Assembly (NCBI GenBank): GCA_038214135.1
Contig: JBBQSD010000154.1
Span: 1-13,626, forward strand
From: JANLSE01 sp038214135
Lineage (GTDB): Bacteria > Chloroflexota > Chloroflexia > Chloroflexales > Roseiflexaceae
DNA: 13,626 nt
Reading direction: 5' to 3'
This document shows, in pieces, positions 1-7,112 of this stretch (positions are counted from its first letter, which is position 1; each line of letters starts with the position of its first letter). Under the pieces are notes generated by a model. It made no database searches. It saw only the letters and a list, made by a program, of their open reading frames with translations, and was not told the DNA's origin. The position numbers and the translations under genes are program-made.

Positions 1-2853
1 GATCAGCTCGACATGTTCTCGGGCAGCAAGTTCGCCGGCGTGATGCTGGCGACCGACCTGATGCGCCAGGTGAGCTACCTGAGCGACAACACCGTTGCCC
101 AGACGCAGCTGAGCGCCCAGGCCTACCGCGACGCCAGCGACCACCTTGCGCCCTACAAGCGCCTGCTGGATGTCTACACCTCGCGCTGGTTTGGCAACAG
201 TGATCCCCTCACCCCCAACCCCTCTCCCACGCGCGGAGAGGGGAGAAAACGCGCCCGCGCTAGTAAGACCGACTATGTGCGTTTGTTCTTGCAGGAGCCA
301 CAAACCGAGGCATGGCTTCAGAAGCCTAGCACACCACTGGATAATCGGCTGATCCCGGCTGACACGATCGCCGCGACCGCGCTACGTGCCGCTACCGACA
401 AGCGTTTCTTCCACTGGGAACTGGAGTTCCCCGAGGTCTTCTTTGCGGCTAGCACGCCCGGTGGTCAGGATGTGCAGTTAAACAAAGGCGGCGGCTTCGA
501 TGCGGTAGTGGGGAATCCACCATATAGCTTATTACAGGGTACCGGGCTACAGAACAGCGCAAGGTATTTATTCCCCGAAATATTCAGCGGATCGAACGAT
601 ATTGCGCACTTTTTCCTGGTCATTGGCTCACAGCTTCTGGCTTCTAATGGTTATTTCGGCGTAATTGTAACGAGGTATTGGATTGAAGCGTATTACACAC
701 AAGCGTTAAGGCAATTTCTTACATCGAATGTCCATCCAAGCCTTATTATCGATCCTGGAAATCTTCAAGTGTGGCCTGATGTCAACGTTTTAACTATTAT
801 TTGTATTCTAGCCAAAGCTGCTACCAAACATGCCAGTTTGTATATTGCAAACGAAAGCGATTTCGAAGATGCGTTTAGTTATTTCAAGTATATTTCCGGC
901 AATGGAAAGATATCGGCATCTCAAATTGATATCAACTTTTTCAATGGCAATCCTTGGTATTTACGATCTATCAAAGCAAACTCTGTTTGGAGTAAAATAC
1001 AATCGCGTTCATTAAAGCTAGATAGTCTAACCATGAACACGCAGGGCATCAAAACAGGAAATAATGAGGTTTTTACCGTTTCACCGGATATCATTGCCGA
1101 AATCAACTTAGAAAAGGAGTGGTTGGTGCCTCTAGCGGAAGCAAGAGATATTCAGAGATACGAGATCGCACAGGAAGACTTTGTGATCTATACTGATAGG
1201 GATTTTGGCTTCGATAGTGCTCCCCGAGTAATTTCATATCTTTCTCAATACAAAGACGACCTCTTAAATCGTGCGGAATGCAATAAGGGTTTATATCCTT
1301 GGTGGCAACTTCAACGTCCAAGGGACAGAAATATTATACTACAAGGCGAAAGAATATTAGTGCCGTTGTACGCGAGGGAGAATAGGTTTTGTTATGCTGC
1401 GAGTCCAATCGTCGGAATGACCGATGTATATATTATTACTCTCACCGACAAAAGAATTGATTTACGATTTCTCTCCGCAATTCTAAACTCATCACTGCTC
1501 AATACTTACCACGCTACTTTTTGCAAAGTTAAGCGCGCGGAGTATTTAGAATACTCTGGGAATGCAATTTCCGACCTGCCAGTAGCAAATATTACCTTCA
1601 CCACACCGCTTGCCGAGCGCGCCCAGCGCACGCAGGCCGCCATTGCCAGCTACGACGCAGGCGACAGCGCGGCGCTGCTGGCGCAGGTGCAGGCGGCGCT
1701 CGACGCCGAGCAGACCGACGTGGTTCACGACCTGTTGGCGCACCTGGCGCAGCGCATGATCGACCTGAATAAGCAGAAGCAGGCGGAGGTGAGGCGCTTC
1801 CTGGGGTGGGTGGAGGCGCGGCTGAAGATCCGGCCCTCACCCCAGCCCTCTCCCAGCGGGAGAGGGAGCCGGAACTCCCCTCTCCCCGGCGTGGGAGAGG
1901 GGCCGGGGGTGAGGGGCATCGATAGCCTGCCGGGCAAAAGCATCCTGCAAAACTATCTGGGCGATTATCAGAAGGGCGAGCGCGAGTTGCCCTGGCGCGA
2001 TTTCTTTTACCGCCTGCACCAGAACCGCACCCGCTTCGCCGCCTCGCTCAGCGAGATCGAGGGTGAGATCGAGCGTGAGTATGAGCATTCGCTGGCGGTG
2101 CTGCTGCCGATCAAGCGCGAACTGGCCCGCACCGACACACTGATCGATAAAATCGTCTATCGGCTGTATGGCCTGACTGCTGCGGAGATTGAACTGATCG
2201 AGCGCCCGCAGTATGAGCAGGCATTGACCAATGCAAAAGCAGCTGTGATGGCCGACAAAGCGATCAGCGATGACGAAGCCAGGATCGACAAGATCGCCGA
2301 GAATATTCTGCCGATCGTCGAGCGTTTCTTTGAGCGCGTCGCGCCAGAGTCCGACGAAGAGATCCTTGATCGGAATCTGCCAAATTGGCGCACGCTACCA
2401 CCAGCAGCGCCAACCTTCCTGCTGACTGGCGACTATAATTTGCGTACACTGCCCGATCAGATGGATTTCTCAGCCAGCATCATTCCCTACACCAAGGCGG
2501 TTGAGGTGGCGCTCTATCAGCGGATCTTCATCCCGTTCCGGGCAGCTTCGGGCTATACGCACGCCGCTTGCAAGAATGATTTCCTGAAAAAGTTTATGCG
2601 TGGCGAAAAGGAGCTGACCCTGGGTAGCTTTGGGATCATTCTTAAAAGCAGCGAGCCAGCCCTACGCACGTTTATCGAACAACAGATCCACAACGCTGCC
2701 AATCGCATCTTCGGTTCCACTGGCGCCGTCGCGCTGCTGAACGATGGACCGATGATTCACATCCGTAATAAGGCCGCCCACGATGAAGTATTGACACGCA
2801 GCGAAGCACAAGCCATGCGTGAATGGGCGCTTGGTATTCTCGCATTGATGTAG
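1..2853 (+). CDS. Eco57I-like N6-adenine DNA methyltransferase with C-terminal HEPN-like domain (5' partial)
   Basis: The frame is open from base 1, so the true start and SAM-binding motif I lie upstream. Residues here are numbered from the first ATG at 13. Motif IV, GNPPY (N168-Y171), sits in GGFDAVVGNPPY, and the preceding FFHWELEFPEVFF is typical of large Eco57I/type IIG-like methylases. Residues about 330-525 resemble a TaqI-type C-terminal specificity domain (KTGNNEVF, WLVPLAEARDI, ILVPLYA, SDLPV) and should choose the DNA target. A long helical region follows. The last ~130 residues end in RNKAAH (R918-H923), which fits the RNxxxH signature of HEPN RNases. Two G/C-rich palindromic repeats are translated in frame at about residues 65-79 and 607-636. 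DNA from about 520 to 1590 is clearly AT-richer than its flanks, suggesting exchange of the specificity segment. Expected role: adenine methylation that protects self DNA, and perhaps an effector activity. The methylase call is firm; the HEPN call is motif-based. Confidence 0.85.
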   Translation, partial: DQLDMFSGSKFAGVMLATDLMRQVSYLSDNTVAQTQLSAQAYRDASDHLAPYKRLLDVYTSRWFGNSDPLTPNPSPTRGEGRKRARASKTDYVRLFLQEPQTEAWLQKPSTPLDNRLIPADTIAATALRAATDKRFFHWELEFPEVFFAASTPGGQDVQLNKGGGFDAVVGNPPYSLLQGTGLQNSARYLFPEIFSGSNDIAHFFLVIGSQLLASNGYFGVIVTRYWIEAYYTQALRQFLTSNVHPSLIIDPGNLQVWPDVNVLTIICILAKAATKHASLYIANESDFEDAFSYFKYISGNGKISASQIDINFFNGNPWYLRSIKANSVWSKIQSRSLKLDSLTMNTQGIKTGNNEVFTVSPDIIAEINLEKEWLVPLAEARDIQRYEIAQEDFVIYTDRDFGFDSAPRVISYLSQYKDDLLNRAECNKGLYPWWQLQRPRDRNIILQGERILVPLYARENRFCYAASPIVGMTDVYIITLTDKRIDLRFLSAILNSSLLNTYHATFCKVKRAEYLEYSGNAISDLPVANITFTTPLAERAQRTQAAIASYDAGDSAALLAQVQAALDAEQTDVVHDLLAHLAQRMIDLNKQKQAEVRRFLGWVEARLKIRPSPQPSPSGRGSRNSPLPGVGEGPGVRGIDSLPGKSILQNYLGDYQKGERELPWRDFFYRLHQNRTRFAASLSEIEGEIEREYEHSLAVLLPIKRELARTDTLIDKIVYRLYGLTAAEIELIERPQYEQALTNAKAAVMADKAISDDEARIDKIAENILPIVERFFERVAPESDEEILDRNLPNWRTLPPAAPTFLLTGDYNLRTLPDQMDFSASIIPYTKAVEVALYQRIFIPFRAASGYTHAACKNDFLKKFMRGEKELTLGSFGIILKSSEPALRTFIEQQIHNAANRIFGSTGAVALLNDGPMIHIRNKAAHDEVLTRSEAQAMREWALGILALM
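204..246 (+). repeat. Palindromic G/C-rich repeat, copy 1, in frame inside the methyltransferase gene
   Basis: CCCCTCTCC (219-227) pairs perfectly with GGAGAGGGG (235-243) around a 7-nt loop, after a C-rich lead-in CCCCTCACCCCCAAC. It is translated as DPLTPNPSPTRGEG, a low-complexity peptide that does not look like methyltransferase sequence. The same core occurs near 1834-1915 and 9869-9960, so this is an interspersed repeat that has entered a coding gene without breaking the frame. Confidence 0.85.
1834..1915 (+). repeat. Composite palindromic repeat, copies 2a and 2b, in frame inside the methyltransferase gene
   Basis: There are two adjacent hairpins. CCCTCTCCC (1846-1854) pairs with GGGAGAGGG (1858-1866) across a 3-nt loop. 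CCCCTCTCCC (1877-1886) pairs with GGGAGAGGGG (1893-1902) across a 6-nt loop. Outer arms CCCTCACCCC (1834-1843) and GGGGTGAGGG (1906-1915) are also exact inverted repeats, so two copies lie head to head as in composite REP/BIME elements. It is translated as a Pro/Gly/Ser/Arg-rich linker and keeps the frame, lying between the specificity region and the C-terminal helical region. Confidence 0.85.
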
Positions 2854-2866
2854 CGGTATAATACCG
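2854..2866 (+). promoter_or_regulatory. Candidate promoter -10 box inside an operator-like palindrome
   Basis: Directly after the methyltransferase stop codon, CGGTAT-A-ATACCG forms a perfect 6+6 bp inverted repeat. It contains a consensus -10 hexamer TATAAT (2857-2862), 23 bp before the ATG of the antitoxin-like gene. No good -35 box is seen at standard spacing; the best, TTGGTA at 2831-2836, is 20 bp away. A -10 box buried in a palindrome fits an autoregulated toxin-antitoxin promoter, but this is an inference. Confidence 0.4.
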
Positions 2867-2885
2867 AGATACGAGGAGGATCGTG

Positions 2886-3152
2886 ATGACTGTTGAATTA
2901 GATACAGCACTCCAACTTGCCCTGCGCCTCATGCCTGCCGAAAGGTTGCGCCTTGTCGAGCTTGTGGTCGCCTCGGTAGGGAAGGATCTCTTGATGCAGG
3001 CGCAGACCGATGATATGAGCATCGTGCCAACAACACAGCGTCCACACGCTGGGAATGTGTCGATGCCATCGCCGATAACCGTGCAAGGTTACAATCGACC
3101 TCGTCAAATGACCATTGAGCCAGCAGTGGAGAACAGTACCAATGCGCATTGA
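2886..3152 (+). CDS. Small antitoxin-like protein
   Basis: This is an 88-residue protein. ATG 2886 is chosen over GTG 2883 because the strong Shine-Dalgarno AGGAGGA (2874-2880) lies 5 nt before it. The N-terminal ~30 residues look helical: ALQLALRLMPAERLRLVELV has the L..A..L....R..L.E.. pattern seen in small unstable antitoxins such as the addiction-module component family. The rest, from about residue 40, is rich in Pro, Gln, Ser and Thr and is probably disordered, as antitoxin tails often are. The 3' end overlaps the start of the aspartic protease gene by 11 bp, so the two are probably co-translated. No DNA-binding domain can be named. It may neutralise or be cut by the neighbouring protease, or may act as an unrelated adaptor. 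The ORF is well supported; the function is a guess. Confidence 0.6.
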   Translation: MTVELDTALQLALRLMPAERLRLVELVVASVGKDLLMQAQTDDMSIVPTTQRPHAGNVSMPSPITVQGYNRPRQMTIEPAVENSTNAH

Positions 3153-3579
3153 AGGTCGTTGGCTTGTTGGGAGTGATGGGGTTGAGCGACCAGTTGTAGA
3201 TGGGTATCTCTCTGGGTCGGATGGTGCCCAATTGCCAGTATCGCTCCTGATTGATACGGGAGCGGATCTGAGCATACTGGCTCCTGAGATTGCGCAGCGT
3301 TTTACGGGCGTTGATCAGCCTATTCCTACGGGTGGCTCTGCGATTGGTATTGGCGGGAGCTTGCCAATGTTTGAGTTAGCCGTTGATTTGCTCCTGCCAA
3401 CCAAATCAGGGCAACGTGTACGCATTCATGGGCCGCTGCCAATTCTTTTGGAACCAGGATCGCTTGAGCTTTCGGTGATTGGGCGCGATGTGCTTGATCA
3501 GTTTACCTTTGTCTATTCGCGCGCACAAAAGAGTATCCTCCTCCTGACACTCCCAGACAACGTGACGCTGCATCCGTAG
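3142..3579 (+). CDS. Retropepsin-like (clan AA) aspartic protease
   Basis: This is a 145-residue protein. ATG 3142 is chosen because GGAGA (3128-3132) stands 9 nt upstream; an in-frame TTG at 3115 would add nine residues. The active-site motif LLIDTGADLSIL gives catalytic D38-T39-G40. IGIGG (G69-G72) could be the flap, and LSVIGRDVLDQF (I113-G114) is the second hydrophobic-hydrophobic-Gly motif of retropepsin-type single-domain proteases. These act as homodimers, each subunit giving one Asp, and the length fits. There is no signal peptide or membrane segment, so it should be cytoplasmic. No gag, reverse transcriptase or integrase sequence is nearby, so it is a cellular protease and not a retroelement remnant. 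It sits between a methyltransferase and a helicase-nuclease, which suggests a role as a defence-linked processing enzyme or toxin; its substrate is unknown. Confidence 0.8.
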   Translation: MRIEGRWLVGSDGVERPVVDGYLSGSDGAQLPVSLLIDTGADLSILAPEIAQRFTGVDQPIPTGGSAIGIGGSLPMFELAVDLLLPTKSGQRVRIHGPLPILLEPGSLELSVIGRDVLDQFTFVYSRAQKSILLLTLPDNVTLHP

Positions 3580-3615
3580 CGCAGTAGGTTCTACACGTAA
3601 GGCGAAACTTTTACC

Positions 3616-6600
3616 ATGCAAATCCCCTATGTGATCGATAACATCGATCATCGGCTGGCCGATATTCTCAATGATCTGCTCGCTCGCCAATCCGGCCAGC
3701 AGCTCGATATCGCCACAGCCTATTTTAGCATTCGCGGTTTTCAGCAATTACGCACAACACTGCCGAGTGTCCAGCGCCTGCGCCTGCTCTTGGGAGATAA
3801 ACCAATCGATGGTGAAGATATTGGCCTACGCCCAGATTCAGCGGCATTTCTGCGCCATGAACTGAATGCCGAGCCATTCAATGCCGCAACACTCCAGTTG
3901 GTCGAAGAACTGGTTCGCTTCCTGCGCCGTGATGATATCGAAGTCCGATTGTATATTGGGCACACTGCCGATGAAAAAGGCCGTCGCTCATTTCTGCATG
4001 CCAAATGCTATCTATTCTATGCCGGTAAGAGTGATCCGAACACGTTGTTCGATCACCTCAACCCGCTTGTTGGGATTGTTGGCAGTAGCAACTTCACTGG
4101 GCCAGGTTTGGTGAGCAATCGTGAACTGAACCTCGTCCACAAGACGCTGCTGGCGGAAAGCGAGATTGATGATCCCGAAGCTCGCGGCGCGGTTGGGCAT
4201 CAGGCGAGTACACAGCTGAATGCCGCCATAACCTCTGAGAACCAGCGCTTGCTGAAGAGCGAGGTTGGCGCACGGGCCATTATGGATCTCTCGCGCTGGT
4301 ATGATGATCAGTGGCAGCGGGCGATCAATTACAAAGAACAGCTGATTGAGCTGCTCGAAAACTCCAAGTTTGGCGGGCGCGAGTACAGCCCCTACGAAAT
4401 CTATATGAAAGCGCTGTATGAGTATTTGAAAGATGATCTTGGTACTGATTTCGCCCAGCCAGCCACACGCTCGGCTGTTGAGTTAGCCGAATTCCAGGAA
4501 GATGCTGTACGCAAGGCCCGCCGGATCTTAGCCCAGTACGATGGTGTGATCATCGCAGATTCGGTTGGCCTGGGGAAAACGTGGATCGGCAAGAAACTGC
4601 TGGAGGATTATGCCTACCACCTACGTCAAAAAGCGCTGGTTATTTGCCCAGCCTCATTGAGGCCGATGTGGGAGCAGGAACTGCGTAGCGCCTCTATATC
4701 CGCGTATGTTATTACGCAGGAACGCCTTGGTACTGAGGATTTCGACATGCGTGCCGTCGCCGATGCGGATGTCATTTTGGTTGATGAAGCGCATAACTTT
4801 CGTAACAAGCGTGCTGCGCGCTATCTTCAGCTTGAGAATATCCTGGCCGCCCATGGTCGGCGCGGGCGCAGCGGTGGGCGTAAAAAGCTGATTTTGCTGA
4901 CCGCTACACCAATCAATAATAATATCTTCGATCTCTATAATCAGATCAATCTGTTCACTGGCAACGACCGCACCTACTTTGCGTCGGCTGGAATCGGTGA
5001 CCTTTATAATTACTTCCTTGCCGCCCGCCGCGAATCGATCGAAGTCGGGAGCATTCGCATCTTCAACCTCCTTGAAGAAGTCGTGATCCGTCGCACACGG
5101 CAATTCGTGCGACGTGCCTACCCAGACGCTGTGATTCGCGGTAAAAAGATCTCCTGGCCAAAGCGCCAATTGCAGACTATTGAATATGATCTTCAGGCTA
5201 CCTATGAGGGTTTCTATAAGCAAATTGTCCGTCGGATTGAGACGCTGCACCTAGCACACTACACCCTCGAAAGCTACAAGCGTGCAGACCAAAAGACCGA
5301 TGACTTCGAGCTTGGCCGACAGGCCGCGCTGGTTGGCATTTTCAAGAGTCGCTTTTTGAAGCGGCTGGAGTCGAGCATCGATTCGTTCCGCATATCTATT
5401 CGCCGGGCGTTGGAATTCGTAAAGACTTTCGCTGAGTACGTGCAAGATGGCATACTGCTCGACTCAGCATCGTTTCAGATTGCCATGCGCCTGCTCGAAA
5501 ACGATGACGAGGATTCAGAGGATTCATCGCCAATTTCACGGGCGACTTCGATTGATGATAATGTGTTAGCAAAACAAATTATAGACGAGCTTCCGCGATT
5601 GGACGTGGAGAAATATGATCGGCGCGGCTTGTATCGGGCACTCCAAGATGATATCGATGCACTGACGAATATCTGGCACGACATTAAAGACATCAGCATA
5701 CACCACGATGCCAAGCTCCAGCAGCTCAAGCAATTACTCGAAACCGATCTACGTGGGCAAAAGGCAATTGTCTTTACGTATTATAAAGATACTGCTCGCT
5801 ATGTATACCAAGCACTGATGAGCGATGATAACGCCGATTGGCGCACACATATGGGTAACCCAACCATTCGGCGGATCGACAGTAGTGTGAAGACGACTGA
5901 TCGTGCCCGTGTTATTGAACAATTCGCCCCGATTGCTAACGGCTACCCTGATATTGCTGGTACTGACCAAGAAGTCGATCTCCTCATCTCGACGGATGTT
6001 CTTTCGGAAGGCCAAAACCTACAAGATTGTGGCTACCTGATCAACTATGACTTGCACTGGAACCCGACGCGCATGGTTCAGCGTGCTGGCCGCATTGATC
6101 GCTTGGGATCGACATTCGAACAGCTCACAATCTACAACATGTTCCCCGAACGCGCCTTAGAAGAACTGCTCGGTTTAGTCCGTAGCTTAACCGCCAAAAT
6201 TGATCTGATCAACCAGACGGGATTTCTTGATGCAAGCATCCTTGGCGAGGTCGTCACACCACGAGATTTCAATACGCTCAAGCGCATCGCGGAAGAAGAT
6301 ACGAGCGTCATCGAGGAGCAAGAATCGTTCCTCGAACTCGCCAGTAGCGAAGCATTGATGGCCGAGCTACAAAAAGTGCTCAGCACCGATGCCCAACGCT
6401 GGCTGACCAACCTTGATGATGGCATTCATTCGGGCCTTGAACGGTACCAGACCAGAGGGGTATTTTTCTATTTCACTGCACCCCGCGAACGTGGGCGCAC
6501 CCACTTTTGGCGCTACTATGATCTAGAGACGCGGAAAATCATCGACAATCGCTACCAAATTATGCAGATTATTGCTTGTAGCCCCGATACGCCACGGTTC

Positions 6601-7023
6601 CCGCCACCCTATCACGAAGTCAACATCTTTGAGATTCAAGACAAAGTCATCGCTAGTATTATGGGCGACGTTGAGCAGCAAGAAGTCGCCGCGATCGTGA
6701 ATAAACCCGTGACAGAGGAACAGACGCTTGCATCGCAGATCCTGCAAAGTCAGCTTAATAGCCCTGATTTCAATCGCGGTGAGCTACGCGACCTGCGTAA
6801 ATTCCTCAAGCAACCGTTAGTCGGTGCTTCAGTTCAGCAGCTACGGAAAGCTTTGCAGAGCTATAGTAGTTCGAGTGAGGTTAAGCCACTGATCGAAACG
6901 ATTCGCGAAATCTATCGCAATCAGGGAGCTGCCTCTCCTACTGCTGCTGTTGAGAAAAAGGCGAGCAACGGACTAATACGCGAAAATCTGCGCTTGATTT
7001 GCTATGAGTATGTGTACGCCTGA
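3616..7023 (+). CDS. PLD-nuclease domain fused to SF2/SNF2-type helicase
   Basis: This is an 1135-residue protein. The N-terminal ~200 residues carry a phospholipase-D-type nuclease half-site: H128-A-K130 in FLHAKCYLF, then GSSNFTGPG (156-164) and NRELN. This is the layout of PLD-family restriction nucleases such as the NgoFVII type. The helicase follows: Walker A DSVGLGKT (315-322), Walker B DEAH (390-393), motif III TATP (429-432), motif V STDVLSEGQNL (792-802) and motif VI QRAGRIDRLGS (822-832). The protein should use ATP to move along DNA and cut it. It is likely the restriction arm for the methyltransferase upstream. ATG 3616 has only a weak AAGG (3599-3602) upstream. The spacing of 36 bp from the protease gene suggests one transcript. 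The C-terminal ~270 residues are not recognised. It resembles helicases of DISARM-like systems, but no DrmA or DrmB is in view. Confidence 0.88.
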   Translation: MQIPYVIDNIDHRLADILNDLLARQSGQQLDIATAYFSIRGFQQLRTTLPSVQRLRLLLGDKPIDGEDIGLRPDSAAFLRHELNAEPFNAATLQLVEELVRFLRRDDIEVRLYIGHTADEKGRRSFLHAKCYLFYAGKSDPNTLFDHLNPLVGIVGSSNFTGPGLVSNRELNLVHKTLLAESEIDDPEARGAVGHQASTQLNAAITSENQRLLKSEVGARAIMDLSRWYDDQWQRAINYKEQLIELLENSKFGGREYSPYEIYMKALYEYLKDDLGTDFAQPATRSAVELAEFQEDAVRKARRILAQYDGVIIADSVGLGKTWIGKKLLEDYAYHLRQKALVICPASLRPMWEQELRSASISAYVITQERLGTEDFDMRAVADADVILVDEAHNFRNKRAARYLQLENILAAHGRRGRSGGRKKLILLTATPINNNIFDLYNQINLFTGNDRTYFASAGIGDLYNYFLAARRESIEVGSIRIFNLLEEVVIRRTRQFVRRAYPDAVIRGKKISWPKRQLQTIEYDLQATYEGFYKQIVRRIETLHLAHYTLESYKRADQKTDDFELGRQAALVGIFKSRFLKRLESSIDSFRISIRRALEFVKTFAEYVQDGILLDSASFQIAMRLLENDDEDSEDSSPISRATSIDDNVLAKQIIDELPRLDVEKYDRRGLYRALQDDIDALTNIWHDIKDISIHHDAKLQQLKQLLETDLRGQKAIVFTYYKDTARYVYQALMSDDNADWRTHMGNPTIRRIDSSVKTTDRARVIEQFAPIANGYPDIAGTDQEVDLLISTDVLSEGQNLQDCGYLINYDLHWNPTRMVQRAGRIDRLGSTFEQLTIYNMFPERALEELLGLVRSLTAKIDLINQTGFLDASILGEVVTPRDFNTLKRIAEEDTSVIEEQESFLELASSEALMAELQKVLSTDAQRWLTNLDDGIHSGLERYQTRGVFFYFTAPRERGRTHFWRYYDLETRKIIDNRYQIMQIIACSPDTPRFPPPYHEVNIFEIQDKVIASIMGDVEQQEVAAIVNKPVTEEQTLASQILQSQLNSPDFNRGELRDLRKFLKQPLVGASVQQLRKALQSYSSSSEVKPLIETIREIYRNQGAASPTAAVEKKASNGLIRENLRLICYEYVYA

Positions 7024-7112
7024 CCCACTATGCACCACCCCAATCAACGATAGTATCTGTCCACACGCATTCCTCCAGTACCAGCGCATCAGATATTGGG
7101 TTGTGAGCCCCA

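Noticed and set aside
1834..1915. Repeated hairpins as a possible CRISPR array
   Set aside because: The units are palindromes with no regular spacers and are translated in frame within one gene.
3142..3579. Retropepsin as a retroviral or retrotransposon remnant
   Set aside because: No reverse transcriptase, RNase H, integrase or long terminal repeats are present, and the protein is a complete single-domain cellular type.
4654..5250. 198-residue open frame antisense to the helicase gene
   Set aside because: It lies wholly within helicase motifs II-III on the other strand, shows no domain features and has no supporting start site.
1..7023. Complete DISARM or BREX system
   Set aside because: Only a methylase and a PLD-helicase are visible; DrmA, DrmB, BrxC/PglZ-type genes are not in the window, and the left part is cut off.
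7024..7112. Bidirectional terminator between the converging helicase and rsmA genes
   Set aside because: Only a bulged, distant CCCAAT/ATTGGG pairing is visible, with no T-tract on either strand.
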